A stretch of 64,000 nt of DNA from Cordilura impudica (Eukaryota > Arthropoda > Insecta > Diptera > Scathophagidae), in assembly GCA_963682025.1 (NCBI GenBank), contig OY821519.1, forward strand, positions 73,712,314 to 73,776,313, in the 5' to 3' direction. How positions within the stretch are numbered: position 1 is the stretch's first letter; every line of letters starts with the position of its first letter. Below the pieces are notes generated by a model, which searched no databases, was not told where the DNA came from, and was given only the letters and a program-made list of their open reading frames with translations. Positions 9,798-22,295 of the stretch are shown one piece after another. A program made the position numbers and the translations under genes.

Positions 9798-11160
9798 TTT
9801 TTTTTTAAATTTTGTTCAAAAATATATTTTTCTTAAAAAAAAGTTTTAAAAATTTAAAATATATTTTTAACATACATATTTTTGTCTTTCAATTCGACTT
9901 AATTACAATATAGAATATTTGTTTTCTGTTTCAACAATTATTTGAAAGTTGTTATTTTTTATAATCCAATAAAGCGGTCAGTGTGCAATGTTCACATAAG
10001 TTTTTATTTTATTTATTTATTTTTTTTTTGTTTATTTAAACATTTGTTTGTTAATTCTAAAATCTAAATTCCAGTCACAACCACAAAACGCACCATGGAC
10101 AACTGTGTGGTCTACAAAAACTATGTATGAAAAGAAAAAATTGTACTACTTCTTTTTTTTTTTTTTCTTAATAAAAATTTTAATTACTAACAATGTAAGA
10201 AATAGCTTAAATCGTTATTTTTTTATAATAATGAAAAAAATTTGTCATATATTGTTAATTATAAGTTATCTGAAGTTCAGTATTATTTCTTAATGAAAGA
10301 AAAATACATTTTCTTGAACATTTTCTAAATTATTTATTGATCTGTCATATATCATTTCAAACGATTTTATTTCTATTGTTTTTTTTTCGTTATTTTATAA
10401 GAAAATATATTCACATAAGCGTTGACAATTGTCATAATAAATTTACATTAAATTAACATTAATTTTAGTGGTGTTTTATTTTAAATAATTGCTGAGAGAG
10501 ATATAAAGAAAAAAACTGATAATACCAAAAATGGCATTAGCACGATGTGTCAACTTAAGACAATTGTTAATTTTTCAAAAAACCGCTTAAACACCTTGTG
10601 AACATTTTATTAAATAACTAATAGACAGGAGGATTCGAGAACAAAAAACGGTATTAATTAGAGAATAAATTGTAAAATAAAAAATAATAGAAAAATGTGG
10701 TTAGTAATTTTAGTACAGAACATTTCAATGTTTAAAAAAAATTTTTTAGACTCGTATTACGTTATACGTATGTACGAGTCTCATATTTAAAACAGCTTAA
10801 GAACATTTTTAAACAGTTATTTATCGATTTTCCGAACATTGCATTAGCTCTTTGACATTATGTATTGCTACTTGTGGAAGAAATACATACCAAATATATA
10901 GTTCAGGTCTCAGTTAACAATACCATTAGCTTTAATATAAGATTTGAACCGGATGCTTTAGATTGGTATATTTTTTTTTTATTAGAAGGCCATCATTATG
11001 AACTTTAATCAAATTGAAGTTTTTATTAAGTACAATAAAATTATGACCGTAGAAAATTTTCAAAATTTTAATTTTTAATCACCGATATTCAACACAGTAC
11101 TAATATTTAAATTTATAGAAATCGTAGAAACTAGGAATTTGCAAGTTTGATTATAGGTTC
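9798..11160. other. AT-rich DNA without a recognisable feature
   Basis: Apart from poly-T and poly-A runs (for example near 10020, 10151 and 10971) I see no gene, repeat boundary or RNA. The open frame at 10048-10293 is low-complexity and unconvincing. Confidence 0.5.
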
Positions 11161-13500
11161 CCATTCCGTACATTTTCCTGAAGAAAACAGTACTTTTTTA
11201 AAAAAAATTTCCAGAATAGTAGCTTTTCTTACAAAAGTGCATTTTCTTAAAAAACTATTACTTAAAAAAAATACCGTTTCTTAAAAAAAAAAAATATTCT
11301 TAAAAAACACATTTATTTAAAAAAGCACCTTTTCTCAAGAAATTATTGTTCTTTAAATAGTACCTTTTCTGAAAACAGAGCATTTTCTTAAAAAACTACA
11401 TTTCCTTAAATAAGTGCCTTTTCTTAAAAAGTGAATTTTCGTAAAGAATTACATATTTTAAAAAAAAGCATATTTTCTTAAAAAAAGTACCTTTTCCTAA
11501 AAATTTAATTTTCTTACAAAAGAACGTTTTTTAAAGGTACCTTTTCTTTAAAAACAGCACATTTTTAAAAAAAAATCCTTTTCTTAAAAGCAACATTTGC
11601 TTAAAAATGCCATTTGAAAAAACTGACAATTTCTAAAAAAAAAAAAACGTATTGTCTTAAAAAGTACCTTTTCTTAAAAAAGAGCCTTTTCTTAACAAAC
11701 TGCCTTTTCATAAATAAGTGCCTTTCCTAAAAAAATTATTGTTACTTAAAAATTCACATTTTCTTTAAAAAATAATTGTACTTAAAAAACCAAATATTCT
11801 TTAAAAGTATCTTTTAGAGAAGAAGTAACATTTCTGAGAAAAGGAAAACTAACAAAAAAAAAAAGAACTTTTAAAAAAGTACCTTTTTACCTTTTCTTTA
11901 AAATTATATTTTCTTAAAAAAGTAGCTTTTCCTAAAAAAAATTGTCGTCACCTAAAAAAGTAAATTTTCTTAGGAAGGAAGCAAAAAATTACCTTTTCTT
12001 AAATAAGTAGCTTTTCTTAAAAACCATCGTTACTTAAAAAATTACATATTCTTAAAAAAGTATATTTTCTTAAAAAATAACTTTTCTTAAAAAATACCTT
12101 TTCCTAAAAAGGTACCTTTTCTTATATACGACAATTTTTGTTAAAAAAAATAAGTAGCTTTTCTTAAATATTTATCCTTACTTAAAAAAGTATATTTTCT
12201 TAAAAAAGTACCTTTTCTCAAAAAAGTGCCTTTCTTGAAATAGTGTATTTACTTAAAAAATTTGTCGTTATTTAAAAATATAAATTTTTTAAGAAAAGTA
12301 CAGTGTCTTAAAAAAACTGTCCTTTCTTAAGAAAGTACCTTTTCTTAAAAAGTAAGTTTTCTTAAAAAAGTACCTTTTCTTATATAAGTAGCTTTTCTTA
12401 CAAAGTTATCGTTACTTAAAAAAATAAATTTTCTTTTAAAAAAGTAAATTTTCTTCCAAAAACGTCGTTTTTTAAAAAAGTACCTTTTCTTAAAGAAATA
12501 AATTTTTGTAAAAGTATCTTTTCTTAAAACAGTACATTTTTATATAAATACGCTTTTCTTAAAAACTACATTTATAGTGGCTTGTCTTATAAAATTACCT
12601 TTTCTCAAAAAATTGCCTTTTCTTAAAAAATTGTCGTTATTTAGAAATGCATATTTTCTGAAAAAAGTAAATTTTCTTTTAAAAAAAACTATCCTTTCTT
12701 AAGAAAGTACATTTTCTTAAAAAGTACATTTTCTTAAAAAAGTACCTTTTTTATATAGGTAGCTTTTCTTACAAAATTATCGTTACTTAAAAAAAGATTT
12801 CTTTTAAAAAAGTACATTTGGAAGCAAAGTCTTTTCTTAAAAAGTACCTTTTCTTGAAAGCTACATTTTCTTAAAAAAGTACCTTTTCTCAAAAAGTGGC
12901 TTTCTTTAAATAGTGCCTTTACTTAAAAAATTGTCGTTATTTAAAAATGTAAATTTTCTTAAAAAAGTACATTTCCTTAAAAAAAACTGTTCTTTCTTAA
13001 GAAAGTACCTTTTCTTAAAAAGTACATTTTCTTAAAAAAGTACCTTTTTTTTATATAAGTAGCTTTTCTTACAAAATTATCGTTACTTAAAAAAAACAAT
13101 TTCTTTTAAAAAAGTACATTTTCATCCAAAAGCGTCTTTTCTTAAAAAAGTACCTTTTCTTTAGGAAATAAATTTTTGTGAAAGTACCTTTTCTTAAAGC
13201 AGTACCTTTTCATATAAATACGCTTTCCCTAAAAAGTACATTAATAGTGGCTTATCTTATAAAAGCACCTTTTCTCAAAAAAGTGTCTTTTCTTAAAAAA
13301 TTGTCGTTATTTAGAAATGCATATATTCTGAAAATAGTAAAATTTCCTTAAAAAAACTATACTTTCTTAAAAAGTTACCTTTTCTTAAAAATTAAATTTT
13401 CTTAAAAAGTGCCTTTTTTAAAAAGTACCTTTTATTAAAAAGTACCATTTCTTAAAAATCACCTATTCTTAAAAAGTACCTTCTCTTAAAAAGCATTATG
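11161..13500. repeat. Degenerate minisatellite, about 2.3 kb
   Basis: Built from imperfect units of the type AAGTACCTTTTCTTAAAA with variable spacing of roughly 17-24 bp. A higher-order duplication of about 670 bp is visible: AATAAATTTTTGT near 12497 recurs near 13167, and TTGTCGTTATTTAGAAATGC near 12630 recurs near 13300. The monomer matches the minisatellite at 25.8-27.2 kb. Confidence 0.85.
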
Positions 13501-16500
13501 AGTATCAAATTATAGTAGAATATAATTATGTAGAAATTTTATAAAAATATTAATAAATAAAAAAACTTAAAAATTAAAATAGAATTTCAACAAAAATATT
13601 ATGGCTTAAAAAAATCTTAACTTTTCGTTAAATTTGTTCTCTAAAATTTATTAGTAGTTGTACAAAAGAGTTAGCTATAATTCTAACTATTATTTAATAT
13701 ATATATTTTGATATATATATATTAAAGACTTAACCGATTCATGAAGAATAAATAATGTTTTTTTTAAACACATGCCAATTAAATCTTATAATGAGTAGAT
13801 GCTGAATACAGATCATTTTGCAATTTTGTTTAAACTTAAAATTAAACAAAATATTGATACCTAGAATTGTGTTTTTGTTTTCCATATTGGAAGATAAAAA
13901 AGATCTAAAAACAACACAATGCTGTGCATATTTTTAAGTAGACCCCGGCCTTTCTAATTTTTGTCTATATGCCTGACCAAATGCACTATTAAAAAATTGG
14001 GCCAACACGTGGAATTTTTTCCATTAAAATTTTTAAATTTTTGTATGATAAAAATTTTGCGACTTACTGGAATTCTATTATGAATACGGGCCTAAATATG
14101 GATCCTCCAACATTACTAATAATTTTAATTTTATAATGACACGTATTTAGAATATGTTAATTTTAAATTTTTAAGAAGAAACGTTAATGAACCTCTTCTT
14201 TATCTAATTTTTTTTTTTTATAAGTTCAACTATACTGCTTTCTGGCAGACAATATGACTGGTATACCAAATTGAAAGACTTGTTCAAAACTTGAATTGTA
14301 TTAAAAAAAAATAATAAAAATACCTTCACCCAAAATTTTCAACTAAGTTTTCTATAATTCATATTTAAAGACATTGATTGATTAAGTGTTAGCATTAATA
14401 TATTAAACGCTGATTATAAAAACACGAAATGTTTTACACTCATATTACAAGCTACTTATGAACGAACAACATGGTCGCAGCAACAGCATTAAGCGGTAGT
14501 AGAAAAAGAGAAAAACAATCTTATACTAAAGTCAGAGTTTTCGTTAACACCCCCAAAAATAAAATATTTTTTTTTTTTTTGGGAAATAAATAGAAGTGTA
14601 GTGTATTATTTAGAGGGCGTTAAGATAAAAACTGGAGAAAAAAAAATGTACAAAAAGGAAAATAACAAGAAACAAAATATAGAAACTACACAGCCAAGGC
14701 GGCATTGTTTCAAACACTTGGCTTAGATAAAACAATACAACAACAATAACAAAATATTGTTAAATATTTGGTGGTTTAAGGTTAACCCAAAATTATCTTT
14801 AAATTATATTTATAAATAAAAGGTCATATGTAAAGTTTTAAATATTTTGAAAAGAAAAAATTATAAATTAAGGCCTTAATTTTAAAAAATTATAAAAAAT
14901 GATTAATGATATTTGGATTGAGGGCCTTTCTTTGTTTAAATATTTTAAAGCAATAATATTTTTAATTTTTTTTTTTTAATTTAAAATTTATCTTTCAACT
15001 ACAAAAAAAAGTAACTGAAAATTTTTAAGCTTTATAAAAAACAAAGTTTTATGGTTGAATTACAACAATTGGTCAATACTGGCATATTTCTGTGTTTAGT
15101 ATAAATAGATTTTTTTTTTGTTACCTTATAGTTTTACTATAAGTTACAGCAAATTAACACTTGAGCAAAGACCATAACGAAATTTTAAATGATTTGCAGC
15201 AGCACTAATTGTAACTACTTGCCACACACAAACATTTCAAAACTTCATACTACAGACACTATAAACTAAACATAAGATACAAAATAAAAAACAAAAACAC
15301 CAACGATTTTTTCACAAACTAAAATAATACAGAAATCCCTTTTTCAAATACGTCTTTAAGCTACTTAAAGGTGAGTTAAAACATAAAAACTAAAATACAC
15401 TTTAACATTTTGTTGAAAAAAAATTTTTTTTTATCTCTTTGTGTTCTTCAATTAAATTACATAGCAAATTGATTTTGTAAAGCATGACACATAAATACCA
15501 TTACAAAAATAAAATATCGTTAAAAAAAAAGCATATGCATACATATTTACCTACAAGTTGTAAAACAACAAATTGAAAATTCTTTTCTAAACTAAAGCCA
15601 CGTAGATTGTCTGAAGAAAACTTTGGCCAAAAGGCCAAATACACTATGGAGACCTTTTGGAAAACAAAAAATCAATAAAATCAATGTTCATACAGCTTGC
15701 AAGCCGGCGACAAGAGCATAGCTAAGTTTATATGAAGGTGTTGTTTAAAATTGAAAATAAATAAACAATAACAATAACAAAAAAGAAGATGTTACAGCAA
15801 AAAACACACGACACTCTCTGGGGGGGAGGGGTTATCAGCAACGAAAAATCTGTTATTTTAACCAAGTATTTCATTATATTAATTTTAATATTTGTTACAA
15901 AAAGGCGCCAAGGTATCATAAAAATAATTTTAACTTCATAAATTAAAATTCACAAATACTAAATACAGCACTTGGCTGGAAAAAAATTACTTGCTAGCTC
16001 AAGGTAGGTGTAATTTAAGGAAATAATAATAAAAAAAACAATTCAAAAAAATGTTCGGCTTATTTGTATACTCGTAATATTAATTTGTTATTATTATTTT
16101 ATTTAATGGGTTTGAACACTTATATTTTTGTTATGTTTTAAATTACATTTTTTATTATATTTTTTAATATTCCATACAATTGGATATCAAAAACCCAAAA
16201 AAAAAAAATAATTCTTGAAGAGGAAGAACAAATTGTTGAGGTGACAAGAAGCGAATTATGATTTTTAAGGCAGAAAAAAATTGTAACCACTATGACTTAG
16301 GTTGAAATCAGTACCACAATTGTATAACTACTACACTACTTACATATCGTTACCATAAATGCAGAAGAATGTAACATAAAAAAAAATCAAAATCGAGTTT
16401 TTGATTGAATGTGGTGCATTTGGTGGCAATATATGTTTCTACAAAATTTTATAAATCCAGGTTCGTAAATGTCCATTTTATTAACAAAATTCAAAAGTGA

Positions 16501-16591
16501 CAAAAGGGTGAAAACTGTTAGAGAGGGATAAATAATTAACAAAAAGAAAAAAGTGAAAAAGTGAAAACAAAAATGAAAATAGTTCTAAAAT
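13501..16591. other. AT-rich DNA, unclassified
   Basis: A weak E-like core (CCGATTCATGAAGAATAA near 13734) is the only repeat I recognise. Between 15.6 and 15.9 kb the composition is a little less AT-rich, including a run of nine G at 15820-15830, but no gene is evident. The frames at 15728-15919 and 16481-16675 (minus) look accidental. Confidence 0.45.
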
Positions 16592-17306
16592 GACAAGTAG
16601 GATAACCATAGTCGGTCTAGACCGACTATACGATACTCTAGACCATGGTTTAGAGACCCTATCTTCTCGGTCCAACTAAGTGGATATAAAAAATAAGCAT
16701 AGACCAAATTTGAGTGGCATTGCTATTAAATTTTTTGGCTGCAAATATGAAAAAGTTCATATCCGATGCTATATTTATATGGGGACTAGGTCAAAAAATG
16801 CACCGATTCTGACCATATTTGGTAAGGTCACTTATTTTTTGCAAAAACTTCTACAAACTAAATTTGAGAAAAAAAACTGTGCAATAGTTTAGTTTTTTGA
16901 TAGATTTTAGTGGAAACCCGGAAGCAGCTTTATATGGGGGCTATGACAAAGAATGGCCATATGGGGTTTATTTTTGGACAACTGATAAATGGAAGTAATA
17001 AACAAATACAACCCAATTTGACCGAGATCTAAATGATAATTTGGATCTTATGGCAATTTAAGTCGATTTCATAGGGGTCATTTGTATGGGGACTAGGTCT
17101 GAACATGGACCGGATTTCAGCAATTTCAATAGCGTTCATCCTGTGGCCGATAAAAGCTTATATACCACAGTCACAGACGGACTGACGGACGGAAAGTGAT
17201 TCTGAGTCGATCGATATAATAAAAGATGGGTATAGGTCAAATATTTTTGGTAGTTACAAACAGCAGCACAAAGTCATTAACCCAAACCACATAGTGGTAT
17301 AGGGTA
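16592..17306 (-). mobile_element. Family A repeat, copy A4 (complete)
   Basis: The 22-bp palindrome lies at 16608-16629 and the inverted end ACCACATAGTGGTATAGGGTA closes it on the right. The TCCG run is shortened to GACGGACTGACGGACGG (17173-17190). Orientation is opposite to A1. The frame at 16680-16892 falls inside the repeat and is not a gene. Confidence 0.8.
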
Positions 17307-18320
17307 AAAAAATAGTCATATGAATGGTATACAATATCAAGGTTTATTAAAGGGAAAGATTTATGAGAGAAAGCCAACAAAAATGAAGGCTGGATGTAGC
17401 TCAAAGTATTACGACAAAAGCTGAGTTCAGCATTGCTCGCCACAGTTGTTTGTTGACATTCGCAACATACGGTCCTGTATTAGTGGTGGCCATCAAGAGA
17501 ATTGAGTTAGTAATAGTGTTTATGAGCATGTGTTAGTTGTACTACACTGATCGAAATCCATGAACGTAACACAACGCCGATATTAAATGGGTTTGTGTAG
17601 ATTTTGTATGAATGTTTATATGAATGCACAAAAGGGCAAATAGTTGAGTTCAAGAAGAACATGGTAAAATTTTAAATATATTTTGTTGTTTTAAAATTTT
17701 AAATCTTACATTCTGAATAGGTAAAACAAAATGTGAAGAACATTTAATCTCTTTTATCTATAAGTTTGAAGTTTATTAAATCAAATAATTAATAATAAAT
17801 AATTCATTTCTTTAAAAAACAAAAAAAAAAAAAACACAAAATAGCAAAACTTAAAAAGATAAGAAATTTCAAAAGTTATTAAGTGGTATGTTACCAATAA
17901 CTAAAAAAATTACTAGTAACTGGATATTTTTTAAAATTAAAAAAAATGCATAAAAGACAGCTATAATGTTGTCAAATGGAGGCGACATATGTAATTTATA
18001 GAAAATGTTTAATTTATAGTTTATCAAGCCTTCGAAATTTTCTCAACATTTTTGGTTTCTTTTAAACAAATGTTCTCTGTGTACCTATTAAAAAAAAATA
18101 TATATATGAATTTCAGAAGGCAATGCGACATAGACCTGCTTTGTTCAAAAGCTTTCGTAAGACTGAATGAAATTGTTGTTTACTTTTACTCTTTGGTGAG
18201 TATTTTTGTTTTCGTTCGGCTGTATCCATATAAGAAGCCGAGCACCAGTGTGTTTGGCACGGCCTTCACTGTCCTATATTATAAACGACAACTTTTAAAT
18301 CTCAATTATCTCGATTAATT
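17307..18320. other. AT-rich DNA, unclassified
   Basis: Nothing recognisable was found. A frame at 18052-18318 of 88 codons is not similar to anything I know. Confidence 0.4.
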
Positions 18321-19142
18321 GTACTTCATAATGCAAATAAAGCCTCATCGAAACCTCACAAACGGTGAAATAAACTTCCATTTAGACAGATTGAACAACA
18401 CCACTGCAAATAATAGACGATCAGCTCCAAAATTTAAAAGATTTGAAACTTATTCCAAAATAACAAACTCTACCATAAAAATTTTGTATTTAGAAAAAAG
18501 TAAAATTGTTACTATTATAAAAAGGCACCACAGGTTGCAACATCAATATCTGCCACATCTTTAAACTTATTTAAAGTTAAATTAAAAATGATCAAAAAAC
18601 TTCTGAAAGAAAACTTTATAAAAATAATCAATAATCGCATACAGGAAAAGCTAACAAATATAGACCCAAAAGATTCAAAAATTATGTTTGGTCAAATTAA
18701 AAAGAATTTTAAAAAATTTAAACCTTTAGATATTCATCAAATAAATATCCCAGAACATTCTAAACAACGCGGGAATAAATACAATGACTTTAAGAAATGA
18801 TGATCAAAATATTTATACTGTAGAAGAACAAAATCAAATGATGGATACCATCGGATGTTTTTTAGAGCCACTTCATGCTCAAAATAAAATAAGTCAAGAA
18901 AATATTATGCACGCTGATTCTGAGTAGCCAAACCACTTTCATTAATTTTAGCGATTCCTTTATATCAGATGATATTGATGAATCACACACCCATGGTTAC
19001 TTCTTAACAAAGAACAATATATAACATATCTTCCACAAATTAAGAAATAAATTATCTTCCTGGATCGACAATATACCAAACATAGTACTAAACAATATTC
19101 CCCAAAATATGATAAATGATTATATTAAACTATTTAATAATA
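18321..19142 (+). pseudogene. LINE (non-LTR retrotransposon) ORF2 remnant, copy 1, 5' part
   Basis: This is the region upstream of the reverse transcriptase fingers in a LINE of the I/Jockey/LOA type (exact clade unsure). One frame (18588-18800) reads LLKENFIKIINNRIQEKLTN and DPKDSKIMFGQIKK, as in the linker after the endonuclease. Another (from about 18781) reads TLRNDDQNIYTVEEQNQM and later LRNKLSSWIDNIPN and IPQNMINDYIKLFNN. Several frameshifts and stops separate the pieces, for example a stop at 18925. The sequence stops at A19142 where a Helitron begins and resumes at T19527. Confidence 0.7.
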
Positions 19143-19526
19143 CTAGCAGATTCCAGCACCCGAAATTCGAGTGCAAATTCTAGGAAATTTTATTCTTTAA
19201 TTTAATAAAGACCCTAAAGGTATGCTTCACAATTCAACTCATTTTAAGTGACGCATACAAACTCAAACAAACCCAACACAATAACTCGAACACATTAACA
19301 AATTTAATAAACACACCCTTAGCATTATATAATTTTATGTATGTGTTAGTAGCAACTTTAAACGATCATAACTCCAAAAAAATATTCCAGACGATGAAAA
19401 TCTGTAAATCTGGGTAACAGCTAAAAAGAAATACCTTTCAAATGGTAAATTTTTTGTCAAAATCGGGGTAAAACTGTGAAACATACATCCGTCACAAGAA
19501 ATCGCCTTGCCTATTAATATTACAGA
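19143..19526 (-). mobile_element. Non-autonomous Helitron, family B, inserted in LINE copy 1 (site 1)
   Basis: On the minus strand it runs from TCTGTAATATTAATAGGC (5' end at 19526) to GGAATCTGCTAG (3' end at 19143). Host A19142 and T19527 flank it, with no target duplication. The subterminal hairpin is partly intact (CACTCG...CGGGTG). Removing it rejoins the LINE frame exactly (LFNN, then MINNSHFPNK across the junction), which fixes both boundaries. Confidence 0.9.
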
Positions 19527-19904
19527 TGATTAATAATTCACATTTTCCAAATAAAAGGAAAACAGCAAAGGTTATTCTCCTGCCAAAAAAAGATAAAGTA
19601 CCGAATAATCCCAAAAATCTTCGTCTAATAAGCTTATTACCTAATATCAGCAAAGTATTTGAAATTTGTATTAATTAATTGTATTAATTATAATTAAGTT
19701 TTGAAACGATAAAAATTTTAAGAGTGAAAAAAATTTGGTTTTAAATATAGACATTCGCCTATTAATTATATACATAAACTTATTTCAGATATTAAATGGA
19801 ATTGGAATAAAAAGCTTTGTACAGGTGCTTGCCTCATTGACATAGAAAAAGCATTTGATAGTGTATGGATTCCTTCCATTAAACCAAATTATATTAATAT
19901 ATAA
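19527..19904 (+). pseudogene. LINE reverse transcriptase remnant, copy 1, middle part
   Basis: It reads INNSHFPNKRKTAKVILLPK, then NLRLISLLPNISKVFEICI, then after a gap GACLIDIEKAFDSVWIP. These are consecutive reverse transcriptase segments; AFDSVW contains the first catalytic aspartate of motif A. The part between ICI and the next block (about 19671-19740) is rearranged, with a repeated TTAATTGTATTAATT. The segment ends at A19904, where the second Helitron starts. The YxDD box is not present, so the domain is incomplete. Confidence 0.8.
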
Positions 19905-20270
19905 CTAGCAGATTCCAGCGCTCGAAATTCGGGTGCAATTTCTAGACAGCTTTATTTTTAAACTTAGCCAATTCACAAACCAACACTTTATGGTTTATTA
20001 TTATTGTGAATGAAGATAACAAACTCTTTAATAAACACATTAACAAATTTGATAAAACACACATAGCATATGTGTAATTCTATATATGTGTTAGTAGCAA
20101 CTTTAAATGCAATTTACTCAAAAGAATGGAAAAAATTTAAAAATCTGTAAATCTGCAAAACGGCTATAAAGAAATACCTTTCAAACAACATACGCTTGGT
20201 CGAAATCGGGATAAAACGGTAGAACAAAACATCGGTCACAAGAAATCGCCTAGCCTCTTAATATTATAGA
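19905..20270 (-). mobile_element. Non-autonomous Helitron, family B, inserted in LINE copy 1 (site 2)
   Basis: The 5' end is TCTATAATATTAAGAGGC at 20270 and the 3' end is GGAATCTGCTAG at 19905. Host A19904 and T20271 flank it. Across the join the host reads TAT AAT ATG ATA AGT AAT AAA AAC, i.e. YNMISNKN, consistent with LINE sequence continuing after 20271. Confidence 0.88.
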
Positions 20271-20769
20271 TATGATAAGTAATAAAAACTTTATGGTTTG
20301 TTAAAAATTAATCTAATGCCGATTGTCGAGCAGATGCTGAGTAACTTATTTCAATTATTCGACTAAACGACTACAATAGAGTATGATATAAAGAATAAAC
20401 TTTGAAAAAATTCACTTAATTTCTTTAAGATTAGACGAAATAATAAAATTTGCTTAAATGGTGATTTCAATAATTCATAAATCAAAAAAAGTTAAATGCA
20501 AAATAATAACAAAAGAGTTATGCCGTGCCTTGGGTGAAAATTAATTCAAGCATTGCCAGTGAAAGAGTAATTTTTTTATTCTAATTTTTTAACCAAAATA
20601 CTTTCACTAACGTAAATGAGTGAAAGTTGGAAAATAAATATTTTCAGGAATTTTTAACGAGTGCTCGGCTACCCGGTAGTTATGAACTACACGACTCTGA
20701 ATAAATTTAATTCTCTATATATATTGAAATAGGAAAAAATGCAGCATAAAAGAAATAAGAAAATGAAGA
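20271..20769. other. Short LINE tail, then unclassified DNA
   Basis: The first 30 or so bases (ATGATAAGTAATAAAAAC) look like the continuing LINE. Beyond that I see no further reverse transcriptase motif or other feature. Confidence 0.4.
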
Positions 20770-20867
20770 CAATCTAGACCGACCGTACGATACCCTATAC
20801 AATGTGTTTAGAGACCCTATCTCTTAGGTCCAATTAATTAAGCATAAACCAGTGGCATCTATAATAT

Positions 20868-21342
20868 TAATAGGTAAGGCGATTTCTTATGACCGATGTA
20901 AGTTTCACAGTTTTACCCCGATTTTGACAAAAAAATTTATCATTCGAAAGGCATTTCTTTTTTGCTGTTACCCAGATTTACGGATTTTCATCGTCTGGAA
21001 TATTTTTTTGGAATTAAGATCGTTTAAAGTTGCTACTAACACATATATGAAATTATGCAATGCTAAGGGTGTGTTTATTAAAATTTATTAATTGTTTTCT
21101 TCATTTAAATGTGTTTGATTACAAGCTTTACATGGACACACAGACGGACGGATGTCGTTAAATCGAATCAGATAGTGATTCTGATTCGATCGGTATAATT
21201 AAAAATGGGTGTAGGTCAAATATTTCTGGTTGTTACAAACAGCAGCACAAAGTCATTATACCCAAACCACATAGTGGTATAGGGTATAAAAATAAAAGCT
21301 CCTAGAATTTGCAGTCGAATTTCGAGTGCTGGAATCTGATAG
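20868..21342 (+). mobile_element. Non-autonomous Helitron, family B, inside A5 and itself interrupted
   Basis: It starts TCTATAATATTAATAGGT and ends GGAATCTGATAG followed by T (CTAG changed to ATAG). A partial family A copy (about 21113-21289) lies inside it. Host bases are A20867 and T21343. Confidence 0.85.
21113..21289 (-). mobile_element. Family A fragment nested inside Helitron B
   Basis: About 175 bp corresponding to the terminal part of A that carries the TCCG run and the TATACCCTATACCA end (here read inverted, ATAGTGGTATAGGGTATA). The rest of A is missing, so this is a truncated copy or was copied with the Helitron. Confidence 0.75.
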
Positions 21343-21690
21343 TTGTTATTAATTTTTTACCTTTGAATGTGAAATAGTTCATATCGTATGCTATATTTAT
21401 ATAGGGACTAGGTAAGAAAATGGACTGATCCTGACCATATTTGGCAAGGTCACTTATTTTTTACAAAAACATACACAAACTAAATTTGAGAAAAATCTGT
21501 AAATTAGTTGTGTTTTTTGATGGATTTAATTAAAGATCGGGAATCAGGTTCATATGGAGCCTATGCTAAGAATTGTCGTGTGAGATTTATTATTGAACTA
21601 CTGATAAATGGATGTAGTAAACATACACAAACACAATTTGACCGAAATCTATATGATAATTTGGAATTAATTCAAATTATCGATTGCAGA

Positions 21691-21876
21691 GCGATCACTT
21701 GTATGGGGACTAGGTCTGAACATGAACCGATTTTCACCAATTTCAATAGCGTTCATCCTATGGCCGACAAAAGCTTATATACAGCGAGCACTTGTATGGG
21801 GACTGGGTCTGAACATGAACCGATTTTCACCAATTTCAATAGCGTTCATCCTACGGCCGACAAAGCTTATATGAGC
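21691..21876 (-). repeat. 93-bp tandem duplication within A5
   Basis: GCGATCACTTGTATGGGG at 21691 recurs as GCGAGCACTTGTATGGGG at 21784, and the following bases are almost identical over 93 bp. The high identity suggests the duplication is younger than the A copy. Confidence 0.85.
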
Positions 21877-22295
21877 GATAGAAGTTTATGTATTAAATCT
21901 CATCGAAATATATTCATATTTGCGACGACCTGTAATTTGATTACAAGGTTTACGTAAACACCCATTCAAATGGATGGACGGACATCTATAAATCGAGTGA
22001 TTCTGAGTCGACCAATATGATAAAAGACGGGTCTAGGTCAAGTCATTATAATCTGGCGACATATGGTATAGAAACTTTTTTTAAAGAAGTAATGTATCAT
22101 GACGAACTAAGAACTAATTAAATTGTAATTCGTGGGATCCAATAACAACAAATTATGTCATATGAAAAGCCCATTTAAAATTCAGTGGTGAAGACCCATT
22201 ATTTTCACATCCGGCTTCCAGCAATAAGACCTGTTTCACTTCTTTTGGGGGTTTTTAAAGTTTTTGATCGTGCCCACAAAGATTATCAATTCTCA

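Larger units (their letters stand above)
20770..22072 (-). mobile_element. Family A repeat, copy A5, split by a Helitron
   Basis: The left part, from TCTAGACCGACCGTACGATA, runs to A20867. The repeat resumes at T21343 (TGTTATTAATTTTTTACC) and continues to about 22072. In intact copies GTGGCATTGCTATTAAATTT spans this point, so the intervening 475 bp is a clean insertion. The copy also has an internal tandem duplication of 93 bp (21691-21783 and 21784-21876). The long frame at 21508-21957 is repeat sequence, not a gene. Confidence 0.8.

Noticed and set aside
11161..13500. CRISPR-like array
   Set aside because: Units are short, degenerate, without unique spacers, and the genome is eukaryotic.
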